A stretch of 36,320 nucleotides of DNA. Origin: an uncultured Lachnospiraceae bacterium. Its GTDB lineage: Bacteria; Bacillota; Clostridia; Lachnospirales; Lachnospiraceae. The notes under the pieces were generated by a model, which had not been told where the DNA came from, searched no databases, and was given only the letters and a program-made list of their open reading frames with translations. Position 1 is the stretch's first letter; every line of letters begins with the position of its first letter. The position numbers and the translations under genes are program-made. Below are positions 1 through 8,740 of this stretch, one piece after another. The DNA is taken from NCBI GenBank assembly GCA_910586405.1, contig CAJUII010000025.1:1-36320 (forward strand). Direction: 5' to 3'.

Positions 1-1
1 C

Positions 2-1180
2 GGTGTTTATATCTGTGATGAGTGTGTAGATATCTGTGCAGACATTATAGAGGAAGAGTATGAGGAGGAGCAGATCGAGGGCGGCATCGACATCAACCTC
101 CTGAAACCTGTTGAGATCAAGGAATTTCTCGACGAGTATGTGATCGGACAGGAAGAGGCCAAGAAAGTATTGTCTGTAGCGGTGTACAATCACTATAAGC
201 GTGTTATGGCTGAAAAAGATTTGGACGTTGAATTACAAAAGAGTAATATTATTATGATTGGGCCGACAGGTTGTGGCAAAACATATCTGGCACAGACGCT
301 TGCGAAGATTATCAATGTTCCTTTTGCGATCGCAGATGCGACGACACTTACAGAGGCAGGTTATGTGGGAGAGGATGTAGAAAATATCCTTTTGAAGCTT
401 ATTCAGGCAGCAGATTATGATATTGAGCGTGCTCAGTACGGAATTATCTATATTGATGAGATTGATAAAATTACAAAGAAAAGTGAAAATGTCTCGATTA
501 CCAGAGATGTATCGGGTGAAGGTGTGCAGCAGGCACTTTTGAAGATTGTTGAGGGAACCGTGGCAAGTGTGCCGCCGCAGGGTGGAAGAAAGCATCCGCA
601 TCAAGAGTTGATACAGATTGACACCACCAATATTTTGTTTATCTGTGGCGGTGCTTTTGATGGTCTTGACAAGATTGTAGAGAATCGTCTTGATCGCAAA
701 TCCATTGGTTTTAACAAGGATATTGCAGAAAAGACAACGAGAGACCTCGGAGCGGTATTCAAGGAAGTAACGCCTCAAGACTTGACAAAGTATGGTCTGA
801 TTCCTGAGTTTGTCGGCAGAGTTCCTATCAATGTATCGTTGGAAGGACTTGACAAGGAAGCACTTGTGAGAATTTTGAGAGAACCCAAGAGCGCCCTGAT
901 CAAACAGTATCAAAAATTATTTGAGTTTGATAATGTGAAGCTTTCCTTTGAATCAGATGCAATATATGCTATTGCTGAGAAAGCATTCGAGAGAAAGACA
1001 GGAGCCAGAGGTCTGCGCTCCATCATGGAAAGCATTATGATGGATGTGATGTATGAGATTCCCTCGGATGACACGATTGAGAGCTGTGTCATTACCAAGG
1101 AATCTGTGGAAGGAACAAGTCAGCCTTTTGTAGTACACCGTGAAACAATGCGTACAGAGCGAGAGAAAAAGGCGAGATAA
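2..1180 (+). CDS. clpX: ATP-dependent Clp protease ATP-binding subunit ClpX (5' end missing)
   Basis: AAA+ unfoldase that recognises tagged substrates and feeds them to ClpP in the cytoplasm. The reading frame is already open at the window edge, so the start and the first half of the zinc-binding domain lie upstream. The first visible codons hold the second Cys pair (CDEC) of the N-terminal zinc finger. Then come the conserved entry to the AAA+ domain (EYVIGQEEAKK), Walker A GPTGCGKT, pore loop GYVGED, Walker B IIYIDEID and the sensor-2 motif GARGLRS. The frame ends in TAA at 1178-1180. Downstream are a rho-independent terminator and lon, the usual Firmicutes order. Family identity is certain; only the N-terminus is missing. 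Confidence 0.97.
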   Translation, partial: GVYICDECVDICADIIEEEYEEEQIEGGIDINLLKPVEIKEFLDEYVIGQEEAKKVLSVAVYNHYKRVMAEKDLDVELQKSNIIMIGPTGCGKTYLAQTLAKIINVPFAIADATTLTEAGYVGEDVENILLKLIQAADYDIERAQYGIIYIDEIDKITKKSENVSITRDVSGEGVQQALLKIVEGTVASVPPQGGRKHPHQELIQIDTTNILFICGGAFDGLDKIVENRLDRKSIGFNKDIAEKTTRDLGAVFKEVTPQDLTKYGLIPEFVGRVPINVSLEGLDKEALVRILREPKSALIKQYQKLFEFDNVKLSFESDAIYAIAEKAFERKTGARGLRSIMESIMMDVMYEIPSDDTIESCVITKESVEGTSQPFVVHRETMRTEREKKAR

Positions 1181-1199
1181 ATAATAAATTGATTATGAG

Positions 1200-1226
1200 C
1201 GCCGCCTTATGAAAAGGCGGCGTTTT
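1200..1226 (+). terminator. Rho-independent terminator after clpX
   Basis: A 9-bp GC-rich stem, CGCCGCCTT (1200-1208) with AAGGCGGCG (1214-1222), has a 5-nt loop and is followed at once by TTTT. It lies 20 nt after the clpX stop and 45 nt before the lon start, so lon is probably expressed partly on its own or by read-through. Confidence 0.88.
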
Positions 1227-1270
1227 ATGCACACAGCAGGTATATGCCTGATTAGGAGAGGATATTATAG

Positions 1271-3676
1271 ATGGAGCAGACAACTTCAACATTACCTTTG
1301 GTGGCATTGCGGGGATTGACAGTAGTGCCAAGTATGATCATGCATTTTGATCTGAACAGAGAGATGTCTAAAATGGCAATTGAGCAGGCATTGAATAAAA
1401 CACAGAAAGTACTGCTTGTGCCGCAGATCGACCCGGAGGAAGAAAATCCCGATAAGGACGGATTATATAAAGTATGTACAGTTGCAAATATCAGACAGGT
1501 CACAAAGCTTCCAAATGATATTGACAGGGTGATGGTAGAAGCAGTGGCGAGGGCACATATTCTGGAGCTGGATGACAATGAGGGACAGTACTTTAGTGCG
1601 TCGTATGAGGAGATTATTGACAGTGAAGAAGGGCTTTTGCAGTCAGAGAAGGAGGCATTGGTACGTACACTGAAGGAAGTATTTGATACGTATGTTAGAT
1701 TTTATCCCAAAATAGGAAAGAGCCTTGGCAAATACTTTAAGGAGGATTGTGATCTGGAGGTGCTCATCAACCAGATTTTAATCAATACACCATTTACGTA
1801 TGAACAAAAACAACAGATACTGGAAATAGAAGATATCGGTGCACAGTGCGGTGAATTGGTGATTTTGATTATGAATGAGGCGCAGATTGCTGCGATCCGC
1901 ACACAGCTGGCAGTAAAAATCCGGGAGCGGATTGACAAGAACCAGAAGGATTATATTCTGCGCGAGCAGTTGGAATATATACAGGAGGAGCTGGGGGATA
2001 AAAATCAATACTCCGATGTGAAGCACTATGAGGAGGCGCTTGCCAAACTAAAGGCAGATGCGGAGGTCAAGGAGAAGATCAAGAAAGAGATTGCCAGATT
2101 CAAGACGATTATGGGTTCGAGCTCTGAGAGTGCCGTGGAGCGGGGATATATCGAGACCTTGCTGGAGCTTCCATGGAATAAGGCATCAAAGGACAATAAT
2201 GACATCAACAGGGCGGAAGAAATCTTAGAGAGAGATCATTACGGTTTGGAGAAGGTTAAAGAACGAATCGTGGAGTATCTGGCAGTGCGGTGTCTGACCA
2301 GCAAAGGCGAAGCGCCAATTCTGTGTCTGGTGGGACCACCGGGAACAGGTAAGACATCGATTGCAAAGTCGATAGCTGAGGCATTGAACAAGAAATACAT
2401 TCGGATATGTTTGGGCGGCGTGCGTGATGAGGCGGAGATCAGGGGACACAGAAAAACCTATGTCGGGGCGATGCCGGGGCGCATTGCAAACGGCTTGAAA
2501 CAAGCAGGCGTATGCAATCCGCTGCTGCTGTTAGATGAGATCGATAAGGTCAGCAGTGATTATAAGGGGGATACCTCCTCCGCGCTTTTGGAGGTGTTAG
2601 ACCCGGAACAGAACTGTCATTTCAGAGATCATTATGTGGAGCTGCCGCTTGATCTGTCAAAGGTATTATTTATAGCGACAGCAAATGATGCAGGGAATAT
2701 TCCTAGACCCCTTTTAGACCGCATGGATATCATTGAAGTCACAAGTTATACTGCAAACGAAAAGTTTCACATTGCGAAGGAACATTTGTGGGAGAAACAG
2801 TTAAAGAAAAATGGATTGAAGGACACGCAGCTGTCAATCAGTGACAATGCGATTAAGGCAATTATAGACCAGTATACAAAAGAGGCAGGAGTTCGAAATC
2901 TTGAACGAAAACTCGGCACAGTCTGTAGGAAGGCTGCGCTAGAAATCCTAAAAAACAGGAATGGAAAAAAGCAGAAGCAGGTACAGGATAAGAGTATCCG
3001 CGTCAATAGTCAGAAGCTTGAAAAGTATCTTGGCAAACCCAAATACAGTGTGGATATGGCAAATGAGAGAGATGATGTTGGGATTGTCAGGGGGCTTGCG
3101 TGGACAAGCGTAGGCGGTGATACACTCCAGATTGAGGTGAATATCATGCCCGGCAAGGGAGAGATTGAGCTGACTGGAAAGCTAGGCGATGTGATGAAAG
3201 AGTCTGCTATGACGGGAATCAGCTTTATTAGATCGATTGCGCCAAAGTATAAAATTGCACCAGAATTTTTTAAAGAAAATGATTTTCATATCCATATACC
3301 AGAAGGGGCAGTGCCAAAGGATGGTCCATCTGCTGGTATTACAATGGCAACGGCTGTGCTGTCCGCCATTACCGACACGCCTGTCAGGGCAAAGGTAGCT
3401 ATGACTGGTGAGATCACGCTGCGCGGGAGGGTGCTTCCAATTGGCGGACTCAAGGAAAAGCTGCTGGCGGCAAAGACGGCGGGAATTACGACAGTACTCG
3501 TGCCGGAGAAGAATGAAAAGGATGTAGCAGAGATTTCAAACGAGATTAAGTCAGGTATGGAAATCTGCCTGGTGGAATCTATGGATGATGTGATACCGCT
3601 TGCTTTTGCGCGGGAAATAAAAGTCAAAAGTGCAAGGACGAAAACAAAGACCGGGAACAATAAGCAGGAGAAATAG
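1271..3676 (+). CDS. lon: ATP-dependent endopeptidase Lon (LonA type)
   Basis: Cytoplasmic AAA+ serine protease that degrades misfolded and regulatory proteins. It has 801 residues, normal for LonA. The N-terminal substrate-binding domain begins TLPLVALRGLTVVPSM. Walker A GPPGTGKT is at residues 355-362, followed by the Walker B region LLLLDEIDK. The C-terminal protease domain has the catalytic Ser687 in PKDGPSAG and catalytic Lys730 in GLKEKLLAAK, a Ser-Lys spacing of 43 as in E. coli Lon. The tail after the protease domain is short and strongly basic. AGGAGAG lies about 10 nt before the ATG. The gene leads a tight run lon-engB-ytvI-truA with gaps of 3, -4 and 6 nt. I see no CtsR or CIRCE operator in front of it. 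Confidence 0.98.
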   Translation: MEQTTSTLPLVALRGLTVVPSMIMHFDLNREMSKMAIEQALNKTQKVLLVPQIDPEEENPDKDGLYKVCTVANIRQVTKLPNDIDRVMVEAVARAHILELDDNEGQYFSASYEEIIDSEEGLLQSEKEALVRTLKEVFDTYVRFYPKIGKSLGKYFKEDCDLEVLINQILINTPFTYEQKQQILEIEDIGAQCGELVILIMNEAQIAAIRTQLAVKIRERIDKNQKDYILREQLEYIQEELGDKNQYSDVKHYEEALAKLKADAEVKEKIKKEIARFKTIMGSSSESAVERGYIETLLELPWNKASKDNNDINRAEEILERDHYGLEKVKERIVEYLAVRCLTSKGEAPILCLVGPPGTGKTSIAKSIAEALNKKYIRICLGGVRDEAEIRGHRKTYVGAMPGRIANGLKQAGVCNPLLLLDEIDKVSSDYKGDTSSALLEVLDPEQNCHFRDHYVELPLDLSKVLFIATANDAGNIPRPLLDRMDIIEVTSYTANEKFHIAKEHLWEKQLKKNGLKDTQLSISDNAIKAIIDQYTKEAGVRNLERKLGTVCRKAALEILKNRNGKKQKQVQDKSIRVNSQKLEKYLGKPKYSVDMANERDDVGIVRGLAWTSVGGDTLQIEVNIMPGKGEIELTGKLGDVMKESAMTGISFIRSIAPKYKIAPEFFKENDFHIHIPEGAVPKDGPSAGITMATAVLSAITDTPVRAKVAMTGEITLRGRVLPIGGLKEKLLAAKTAGITTVLVPEKNEKDVAEISNEIKSGMEICLVESMDDVIPLAFAREIKVKSARTKTKTGNNKQEK

Positions 3677-3679
3677 CAG

Positions 3680-4288
3680 ATGGTTATTAAGAATGTTCGC
3701 TTGGAAACCGTTATTGGTGTGACGAGCAAGATACCACAGAACGAGATGCCTGAAATTGCCTTTGCAGGGAAGAGCAATGTTGGGAAGTCCTCACTCATCA
3801 ATGCCCTGATGAACCGTAAGTCGCTGGCGCGTACCAGTTCCCAGCCGGGAAAGACACAGACAATAAATTTTTATAATATTAACGAAGCATTGTATTTTGT
3901 GGACTTGCCAGGATATGGCTACGCGAAGGTTAGTCAGCAGGAAAAAGAAAAATGGGGCAAAATGGTAGAGAGGTATCTTCACCAGTCCAAAGTGTTAAAG
4001 GCAGTATTTTTGCTGATCGATATTCGGCATGACCCATCAGCGAATGATAAAACAATGTATGAATGGATTCTTTCCAATGGTTTTCATCCGATTATCATAG
4101 CGACCAAGGCGGACAAGATCAATCGCAGTCAGCTCCAAAAGCAGGTAAAGGCAGTCAGGCAGGGACTTGGCGTCGAGAAGGATACCACTGTGATACCCTT
4201 CTCGTCACAGACGAAACAGGGGCGGGATGAGATTTATGCGGTGATCGATCGTTTGATGGAACAGTCAAAAGGAGAAGCGCACGGATGA
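3680..4288 (+). CDS. engB: Ribosome biogenesis GTP-binding protein EngB/YsxC (YihA)
   Basis: Small TRAFAC-class GTPase needed for assembly of the 50S ribosomal subunit. It has 202 residues, typical of the family. All G motifs are visible: G1 GKSNVGKSS (residues 30-38), G2 around TSSQPGKTQT, G3 DLPG (75-78), G4 TKAD (142-145), and G5 near SSQTKQG. The start is 3 nt after the lon stop, which gives the lon-engB pair conserved across Firmicutes and implies co-transcription. The stop overlaps the start of the next gene (ATGA). Confidence 0.97.
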   Translation: MVIKNVRLETVIGVTSKIPQNEMPEIAFAGKSNVGKSSLINALMNRKSLARTSSQPGKTQTINFYNINEALYFVDLPGYGYAKVSQQEKEKWGKMVERYLHQSKVLKAVFLLIDIRHDPSANDKTMYEWILSNGFHPIIIATKADKINRSQLQKQVKAVRQGLGVEKDTTVIPFSSQTKQGRDEIYAVIDRLMEQSKGEAHG

Positions 4289-5454
4289 TGGAAAGAAGAC
4301 CAATTGGAACAGAGAATCTCAAATTGATTGTGAATATATTGATTTCATTGGTTATATTGCTGCTTTGCATATTTCTGGTGCCGAGACTGGTTGTGTTTTT
4401 CATGCCCTTTGTGATTGGCTGGCTGATATCTTGTATTGCAAACCCGCTTGTAGTGTTTCTCGAGCGAAAGCTGAAAATCAGAAGAAAAGCTGGAACTGTT
4501 GTTGTCATTGTTTGCGTGATCGCGGCGGTGATCGGTTTGGGATATGGTTTGGGGGTGGTGCTCTGGCGGCAGATTTCAGGCTTTATTCAAGAGGTTCCAG
4601 CGATGTGGGAGACAGTGAAGCAGGATTTTGATGCGTTTGGCGATTGGATTGATCACTATATTGGTGTCAGGTCGCCAAAGCTTGCAGATACCTTGAATGA
4701 TTTGGGAAACATTATCGGTGAGATGATAACGGATTTGCCCAAGAGCTTTGATTTTGGCACCTTTGAGGGAATGGGCAGCATGGTTGGCAATATTGCCAGC
4801 GTGATTATATCGATCATTATGTGTATGCTGTCTGCCTATTTTTTCATTGCGGACAGGGAGTGGCTGGGGAGCTTTCTAAATAGAGTGTTTCCTGAAAATA
4901 TTACACGCAAGTACGACGTGTTTGCCTCTAGTTTGAAGCAGGCTGTAGGCGGATATTTTAAGGCACAGTTTCGCATTGAGATCTGGATGTATGTGCTGCT
5001 ATTGATTGGGCTGACGGTATTGAAAGTGCGATATGGGCTGCTGATTGCGCTGCTCATAGCATTTCTGGATTTTTTGCCCTTTTTTGGGACGGGAATCGTG
5101 TTGATTCCGTGGGCGCTCGTGAATGTGATTGGCGGTAATTATCTGAGAGCGCTTGGATTTTTGATCATATGGGGTTCTGGGCAGTTGTTCCGGCAGTTGA
5201 TACAGCCTAAAATTATGGGGGATTCGATCGGCATGGAGCCAATTCCCACGCTGTTTCTGCTGTTTATCGGCTATCGGCTGGCAGGGGTAGGCGGTATGCT
5301 GGTGGCAGTGCCAATCGGTATCATCGTGGTCAATATGAATGAGGCAGGCTTTTTTGACACACCAAAGTACAGCATACGGCTGTTGGTTCGAAATATGAAC
5401 CAGTTTAGACATCTAAGCGAGGAGGATATCAGGAAGCTGGATGAAGAAGAGTAG
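4285..5454 (+). CDS. AI-2E family permease, sporulation protein YtvI-like
   Basis: Polytopic membrane protein of 389 residues. Hydrophobic segments near residues 13-60 and 72-98 are followed by an amphipathic soluble stretch of about 60 residues, then further membrane segments to about residue 355. The ending LVAVPIGIIVVNMNEAGFFD fits the AI-2E/UPF0118 family, and the length and N-terminus resemble the YtvI branch known from endospore formers. The transported substrate is unknown for YtvI. The ATG overlaps the engB stop by 4 nt, so translation is probably coupled; a second in-frame ATG at 4288 is equally possible. Family membership is firm, a role in sporulation is inference. Confidence 0.85.
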   Translation: MMERRPIGTENLKLIVNILISLVILLLCIFLVPRLVVFFMPFVIGWLISCIANPLVVFLERKLKIRRKAGTVVVIVCVIAAVIGLGYGLGVVLWRQISGFIQEVPAMWETVKQDFDAFGDWIDHYIGVRSPKLADTLNDLGNIIGEMITDLPKSFDFGTFEGMGSMVGNIASVIISIIMCMLSAYFFIADREWLGSFLNRVFPENITRKYDVFASSLKQAVGGYFKAQFRIEIWMYVLLLIGLTVLKVRYGLLIALLIAFLDFLPFFGTGIVLIPWALVNVIGGNYLRALGFLIIWGSGQLFRQLIQPKIMGDSIGMEPIPTLFLLFIGYRLAGVGGMLVAVPIGIIVVNMNEAGFFDTPKYSIRLLVRNMNQFRHLSEEDIRKLDEEE

Positions 5455-5460
5455 AGGCGT

Positions 5461-6219
5461 ATGAATCATATAAGGATAAAGAATTTTAAGATATTATTAC
5501 AGTACGAAGGCACCCGCTATCAGGGCTGGCAGCGTCAGGATACCACGGGCAATACCATACAGGGGAAATTGGAGGCGATTCTTGCCAAAATGACAGGGCT
5601 TGACTTTGTTCAGGTGGATGGTTCCGGGCGCACAGACGCCGGTGTTCACGCACTTGGGCAGGTGGCAAATTTTAAGATAGACACGGAGCTGACAGCGGCA
5701 GAGATCATGGACTATATCAACCAGTATCTGCCGGAAGATATCGGCGTGATCGGGATTCAGGAGATGCCGGAGCGGTTTCACAGCAGACTGAACGCGAAAG
5801 GAAAGACATACCAATACCGGATCTGGAATGAGAAGCTTCCCTGTGTCTTCTCGCGCAGATATGTGTATGAGCTGCCAGATTCGCTTGATTTGGATGCGAT
5901 GCGGACTGCGGCGTCCTATTTGGAGGGAAAGCATGATTTCAAGGCGTTCACCTCCAACAGAAAAAGCAAAAAGTCCACGATACGCACAATTCATTCGATT
6001 GTGATCGACAGAGAGGGCTGTGAGGTCGTCATCACCTACAGCGGGGATGGATTTCTCTACCACATGGTACGCATCCTCACAGGAACCTTGATTGAAGTAG
6101 GGCTGAGACAGAGAAGCTCCGCGTCCGTGCAAGCACTACTTGAAAAAGATGCTGCAAGGGAGATGGCGGGGGCGCTTGTGCCGGCGAAAGGATTGTGTCT
6201 GGTGGAAGTGCGGTACTGA
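5461..6219 (+). CDS. truA: tRNA pseudouridine(38-40) synthase TruA
   Basis: Converts uridines 38-40 in the anticodon arm of tRNAs to pseudouridine. It has 252 residues, the usual length. The N-terminal signature LLQYEGTRYQGWQRQ, the catalytic Asp59 in GSGRTDAGVHA, and the C-terminal FLYHMVRILTGTLIEVG block are all present. It starts 6 nt after the ytvI-like stop, so it is the last gene of the tight lon-engB-ytvI-truA run. The Shine-Dalgarno is GAGGC just before the ATG, overlapping the previous stop codon. Confidence 0.97.
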   Translation: MNHIRIKNFKILLQYEGTRYQGWQRQDTTGNTIQGKLEAILAKMTGLDFVQVDGSGRTDAGVHALGQVANFKIDTELTAAEIMDYINQYLPEDIGVIGIQEMPERFHSRLNAKGKTYQYRIWNEKLPCVFSRRYVYELPDSLDLDAMRTAASYLEGKHDFKAFTSNRKSKKSTIRTIHSIVIDREGCEVVITYSGDGFLYHMVRILTGTLIEVGLRQRSSASVQALLEKDAAREMAGALVPAKGLCLVEVRY

Positions 6220-6270
6220 CAGGAAAAGAAAAAGTTGAAAATCTTTACGGATAAAATGGAGGATTAGGTA

Positions 6271-7974
6271 ATGAGTGACGCAGAAAAAAATACAGTGGAG
6301 GCTTCCACAGAGGAGAAGGAAGTTGTTTCGAGAAATTTTATCGAGCAGATGATTGACAAGGACTTAAAAGAGGGTGTATACGATGCAGTACACACACGTT
6401 TTCCGCCTGAGCCAAACGGCTATCTGCACATTGGACATGCCAAGGCAATTCTTGTCAATTATGGCATAGCGAAAGAGTATGGCGGTAAGTTCAACATGCG
6501 TTTTGATGACACAAATCCGACAAAGGAGGATATTGAATTTGTGGAGTCCATCAAAGCGGATGTGGAGTGGCTTGGTGCGGACTGGGAGGACAGGCTATTT
6601 TTTGCCTCCGATTATTTTGATCAGATGTATGAGTGTGCGGTGAAATTAATCAAGAAAGGAAAGGCGTATGTGTCTGACTTGACGGCAGAGCAGATCAAAG
6701 AATACAGGGGCACGTTTACGGAGCCTGGAAAGGAAGACCCGTCAAGCAGTCGTTCGGTGGAGGAGAATTTACGGCTTTTTGAGGAGATGAAGAACGGCAA
6801 TTATGCGGACGGTGAGAAAGTACTTCGCGCGCGCATTGATATCACGTCACCGAACTTGAATATGAGAGATCCTGTGATCTACCGTGTGGCGCACATGACA
6901 CATCACAATACTGGTGACAAGTGGTGTATTTATCCAATGTATGATTTTGCGCATCCCATCGAGGACGCCATCGAGGGCATCACACATTCAATCTGTACCT
7001 TGGAGTTTGAGGATCACAGACCGCTGTATGACTGGGTGGTGAGAGAGCTGGAATATCCGCACCCGCCAAGACAGATCGAGCAGGCAAAGCTGTATTTGAC
7101 GAATGTCGTAACTGGAAAGCGTTATATCAAAAAACTTGTGCAGGATGGCATTGTTGACGGCTGGGATGACCCGCGTCTGGTTTCGATCGCGGCGCTCAAA
7201 AGGCGCGGTTTCACGCCGGAGTCCATTCAGAAATTCGTGGAGCTGTGCGGTGTGAGCAAGGCAAACTCCTCGACAGATTACGCGATGCTTGAATATTGCA
7301 TTCGCGAGGATTTAAAGCTCAAAAAACCGAGAATGATGGCGGCGCTCGACCCCGTGAAGCTTGTGATTGACAATTATCCAGAGGGGGAAGTGGAGTATCT
7401 CGAGGTGCCCAACAATCTCGAAAATGAATCCTTAGGTTCCAGAAAGGTTCCGTTTTGCAGGGAGCTCTACATCGACAGGGAGGACTTTATGGAGGAGCCG
7501 CCAAAGAAGTATTTCAGGCTGTATCCAGGCAATGAAGTGCGGCTTATGAGTGCGTACTTTGTGACATGTGTCAGCTACGAGAAGGACGAGAGCGGCAAAG
7601 TGACCGTCGTGCACTGCACCTATGATCCTGAGACAAAACAGGGAAGCGGCTTTGCGGGCAGAAAAGTGAAGGGAACAATCCATTGGGTTCCTGCGCCGTT
7701 TGCAATCAAGGCAGAGGTCAGATTATACGAGAATTTGATTGACGAGGAGAAGGGGGTCTATAATGAGGACGGCTCCTTGAACTTGAATCCCAATTCACTC
7801 ACTGTATTAAAGGAATGCTATGTTGAACCGGCGCTCAAAGATGCAAAGCCGTATGACAGTTTCCAATTTGTGAGACAAGGATTTTTCAATGTGGACGCCA
7901 GAGATTCCAGACCAGATGCCCTTGTATTTAACAGAATTGTGTCCCTCAAGAGCTCATTTGTACTGCCCAAATAA
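6271..7974 (+). CDS. glnS: Glutamine--tRNA ligase (GlnRS)
   Basis: Class I aminoacyl-tRNA synthetase that charges tRNA-Gln directly. It has 567 residues, full length. The HIGH motif reads HIGH at residues 53-56 in PPEPNGYLHIGHAKA. The conserved block GWDDPRLVSI follows the second signature. That signature, normally V-M-S-K-R, here reads V-T-G-K-R (residues 280-284), keeping only the last Lys-Arg. The C-terminal anticodon-binding beta-barrels include YLEVPNNLEN and the ending FNRIVSLKSSFVLPK. GGAGG is 8 nt before the ATG. The 51-nt gap after truA shows no T-box or clear promoter, so co-transcription is likely. Confidence 0.96.
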   Translation: MSDAEKNTVEASTEEKEVVSRNFIEQMIDKDLKEGVYDAVHTRFPPEPNGYLHIGHAKAILVNYGIAKEYGGKFNMRFDDTNPTKEDIEFVESIKADVEWLGADWEDRLFFASDYFDQMYECAVKLIKKGKAYVSDLTAEQIKEYRGTFTEPGKEDPSSSRSVEENLRLFEEMKNGNYADGEKVLRARIDITSPNLNMRDPVIYRVAHMTHHNTGDKWCIYPMYDFAHPIEDAIEGITHSICTLEFEDHRPLYDWVVRELEYPHPPRQIEQAKLYLTNVVTGKRYIKKLVQDGIVDGWDDPRLVSIAALKRRGFTPESIQKFVELCGVSKANSSTDYAMLEYCIREDLKLKKPRMMAALDPVKLVIDNYPEGEVEYLEVPNNLENESLGSRKVPFCRELYIDREDFMEEPPKKYFRLYPGNEVRLMSAYFVTCVSYEKDESGKVTVVHCTYDPETKQGSGFAGRKVKGTIHWVPAPFAIKAEVRLYENLIDEEKGVYNEDGSLNLNPNSLTVLKECYVEPALKDAKPYDSFQFVRQGFFNVDARDSRPDALVFNRIVSLKSSFVLPK

Positions 7975-8000
7975 CAAACCGTGTGGAAGGGAAAGATTAC

Positions 8001-8657
8001 ATGAGATATAAATGTCTGATATTAGACCACGATGACACCGTAGTCAACAGTACTGCCACAATACATTATCCAGCATTTCTTGAGGCGCTCAAACTATTAA
8101 GACCGGGAGTGACCATCTCGCTTGAAGATTATTTTCGTGAGAATTTTGACCCAGGGTTTGTGCCATACTGTGTTGGGAAATTAGGCATGACAGATGAGGA
8201 GCTTGAGGTGGAAGTGGAATGCTGGCGCAATTATGTATCGGGTCACACGGCGGAAGCATACGCAGGAATGCGGGAGATCATCGAGCGTCAGAAGGCATCT
8301 GGCGGTATTGTGTGTGTGATATCGCACTCTTATGATTTTAATATCAGGAGAGATTATGAGGTGAACCGCCTCCCAATGCCTGATATGATTTTTGGCTGGG
8401 AGTGCCCGCCCGAGCAGCGAAAACCTAGCGTATATGCGCTGGACATCATATCGCATCAGTATGGGTTGCAGCCACAAGAGATGGTCATGGTGGACGACTT
8501 AAAACCTGGCTGCGACATGGCGAAAGCTTACGGCGTGCCATTTGTCGGGGCAGGCTGGGCGAACGATATTCCAGAGATCAGAGAGTTTATGAGAAAAAAC
8601 AGTGATGTGTATTTTACACAAGTGGCGCAGCTGGCAGCATTTTTGTTTGATAAATAA
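8001..8657 (+). CDS. HAD-superfamily hydrolase (Cof-unrelated, phosphoglycolate-phosphatase-like)
   Basis: Probable small-molecule phosphatase of 218 residues. All four HAD motifs can be seen: the nucleophile Asp9 and acid/base Asp11 in LDHDDT, motif II Ser in VISHS (about residue 108), motif III Lys141 in RKPS, and motif IV Asp165-Asp166 in MVDDLKPG. A helical cap of about 80 residues lies between motifs I and II. I chose the ATG at 8001 because GGAAGGG sits about 10 nt before it; the in-frame GTG at 7983 lacks a ribosome site. It follows glnS by 26 nt, probably in one transcript. The substrate cannot be read from the sequence. Confidence 0.87.
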   Translation: MRYKCLILDHDDTVVNSTATIHYPAFLEALKLLRPGVTISLEDYFRENFDPGFVPYCVGKLGMTDEELEVEVECWRNYVSGHTAEAYAGMREIIERQKASGGIVCVISHSYDFNIRRDYEVNRLPMPDMIFGWECPPEQRKPSVYALDIISHQYGLQPQEMVMVDDLKPGCDMAKAYGVPFVGAGWANDIPEIREFMRKNSDVYFTQVAQLAAFLFDK

Positions 8658-8666
8658 AAGAAAGAG

Positions 8667-8721
8667 CAGCCGCACAGAACCTGCCGATGCATCCTTCGCA
8701 TTCAGTTCTGTGCGGCTGTTT
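8667..8721. terminator. Convergent bidirectional terminator with 14-bp stem
   Basis: CAGCCGCACAGAAC (8667-8680) pairs perfectly with GTTCTGTGCGGCTG (8705-8718). The 24-nt insert carries a further small GATGC/GCATT stem. A T-rich stretch follows on the plus strand, and A-rich sequence before it gives T's on the minus strand. It lies between the HAD gene (+) and the repeat-bearing membrane protein gene (-). Confidence 0.85.
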
Positions 8722-8740
8722 ATAGATTTAGGAATAATTC

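Noticed and set aside
6220..6270. T-box or promoter before glnS
   Set aside because: The gap is only 51 nt, with no specifier hairpin or antiterminator; TTGAAA and TAAAAT are present but only 11 nt apart.
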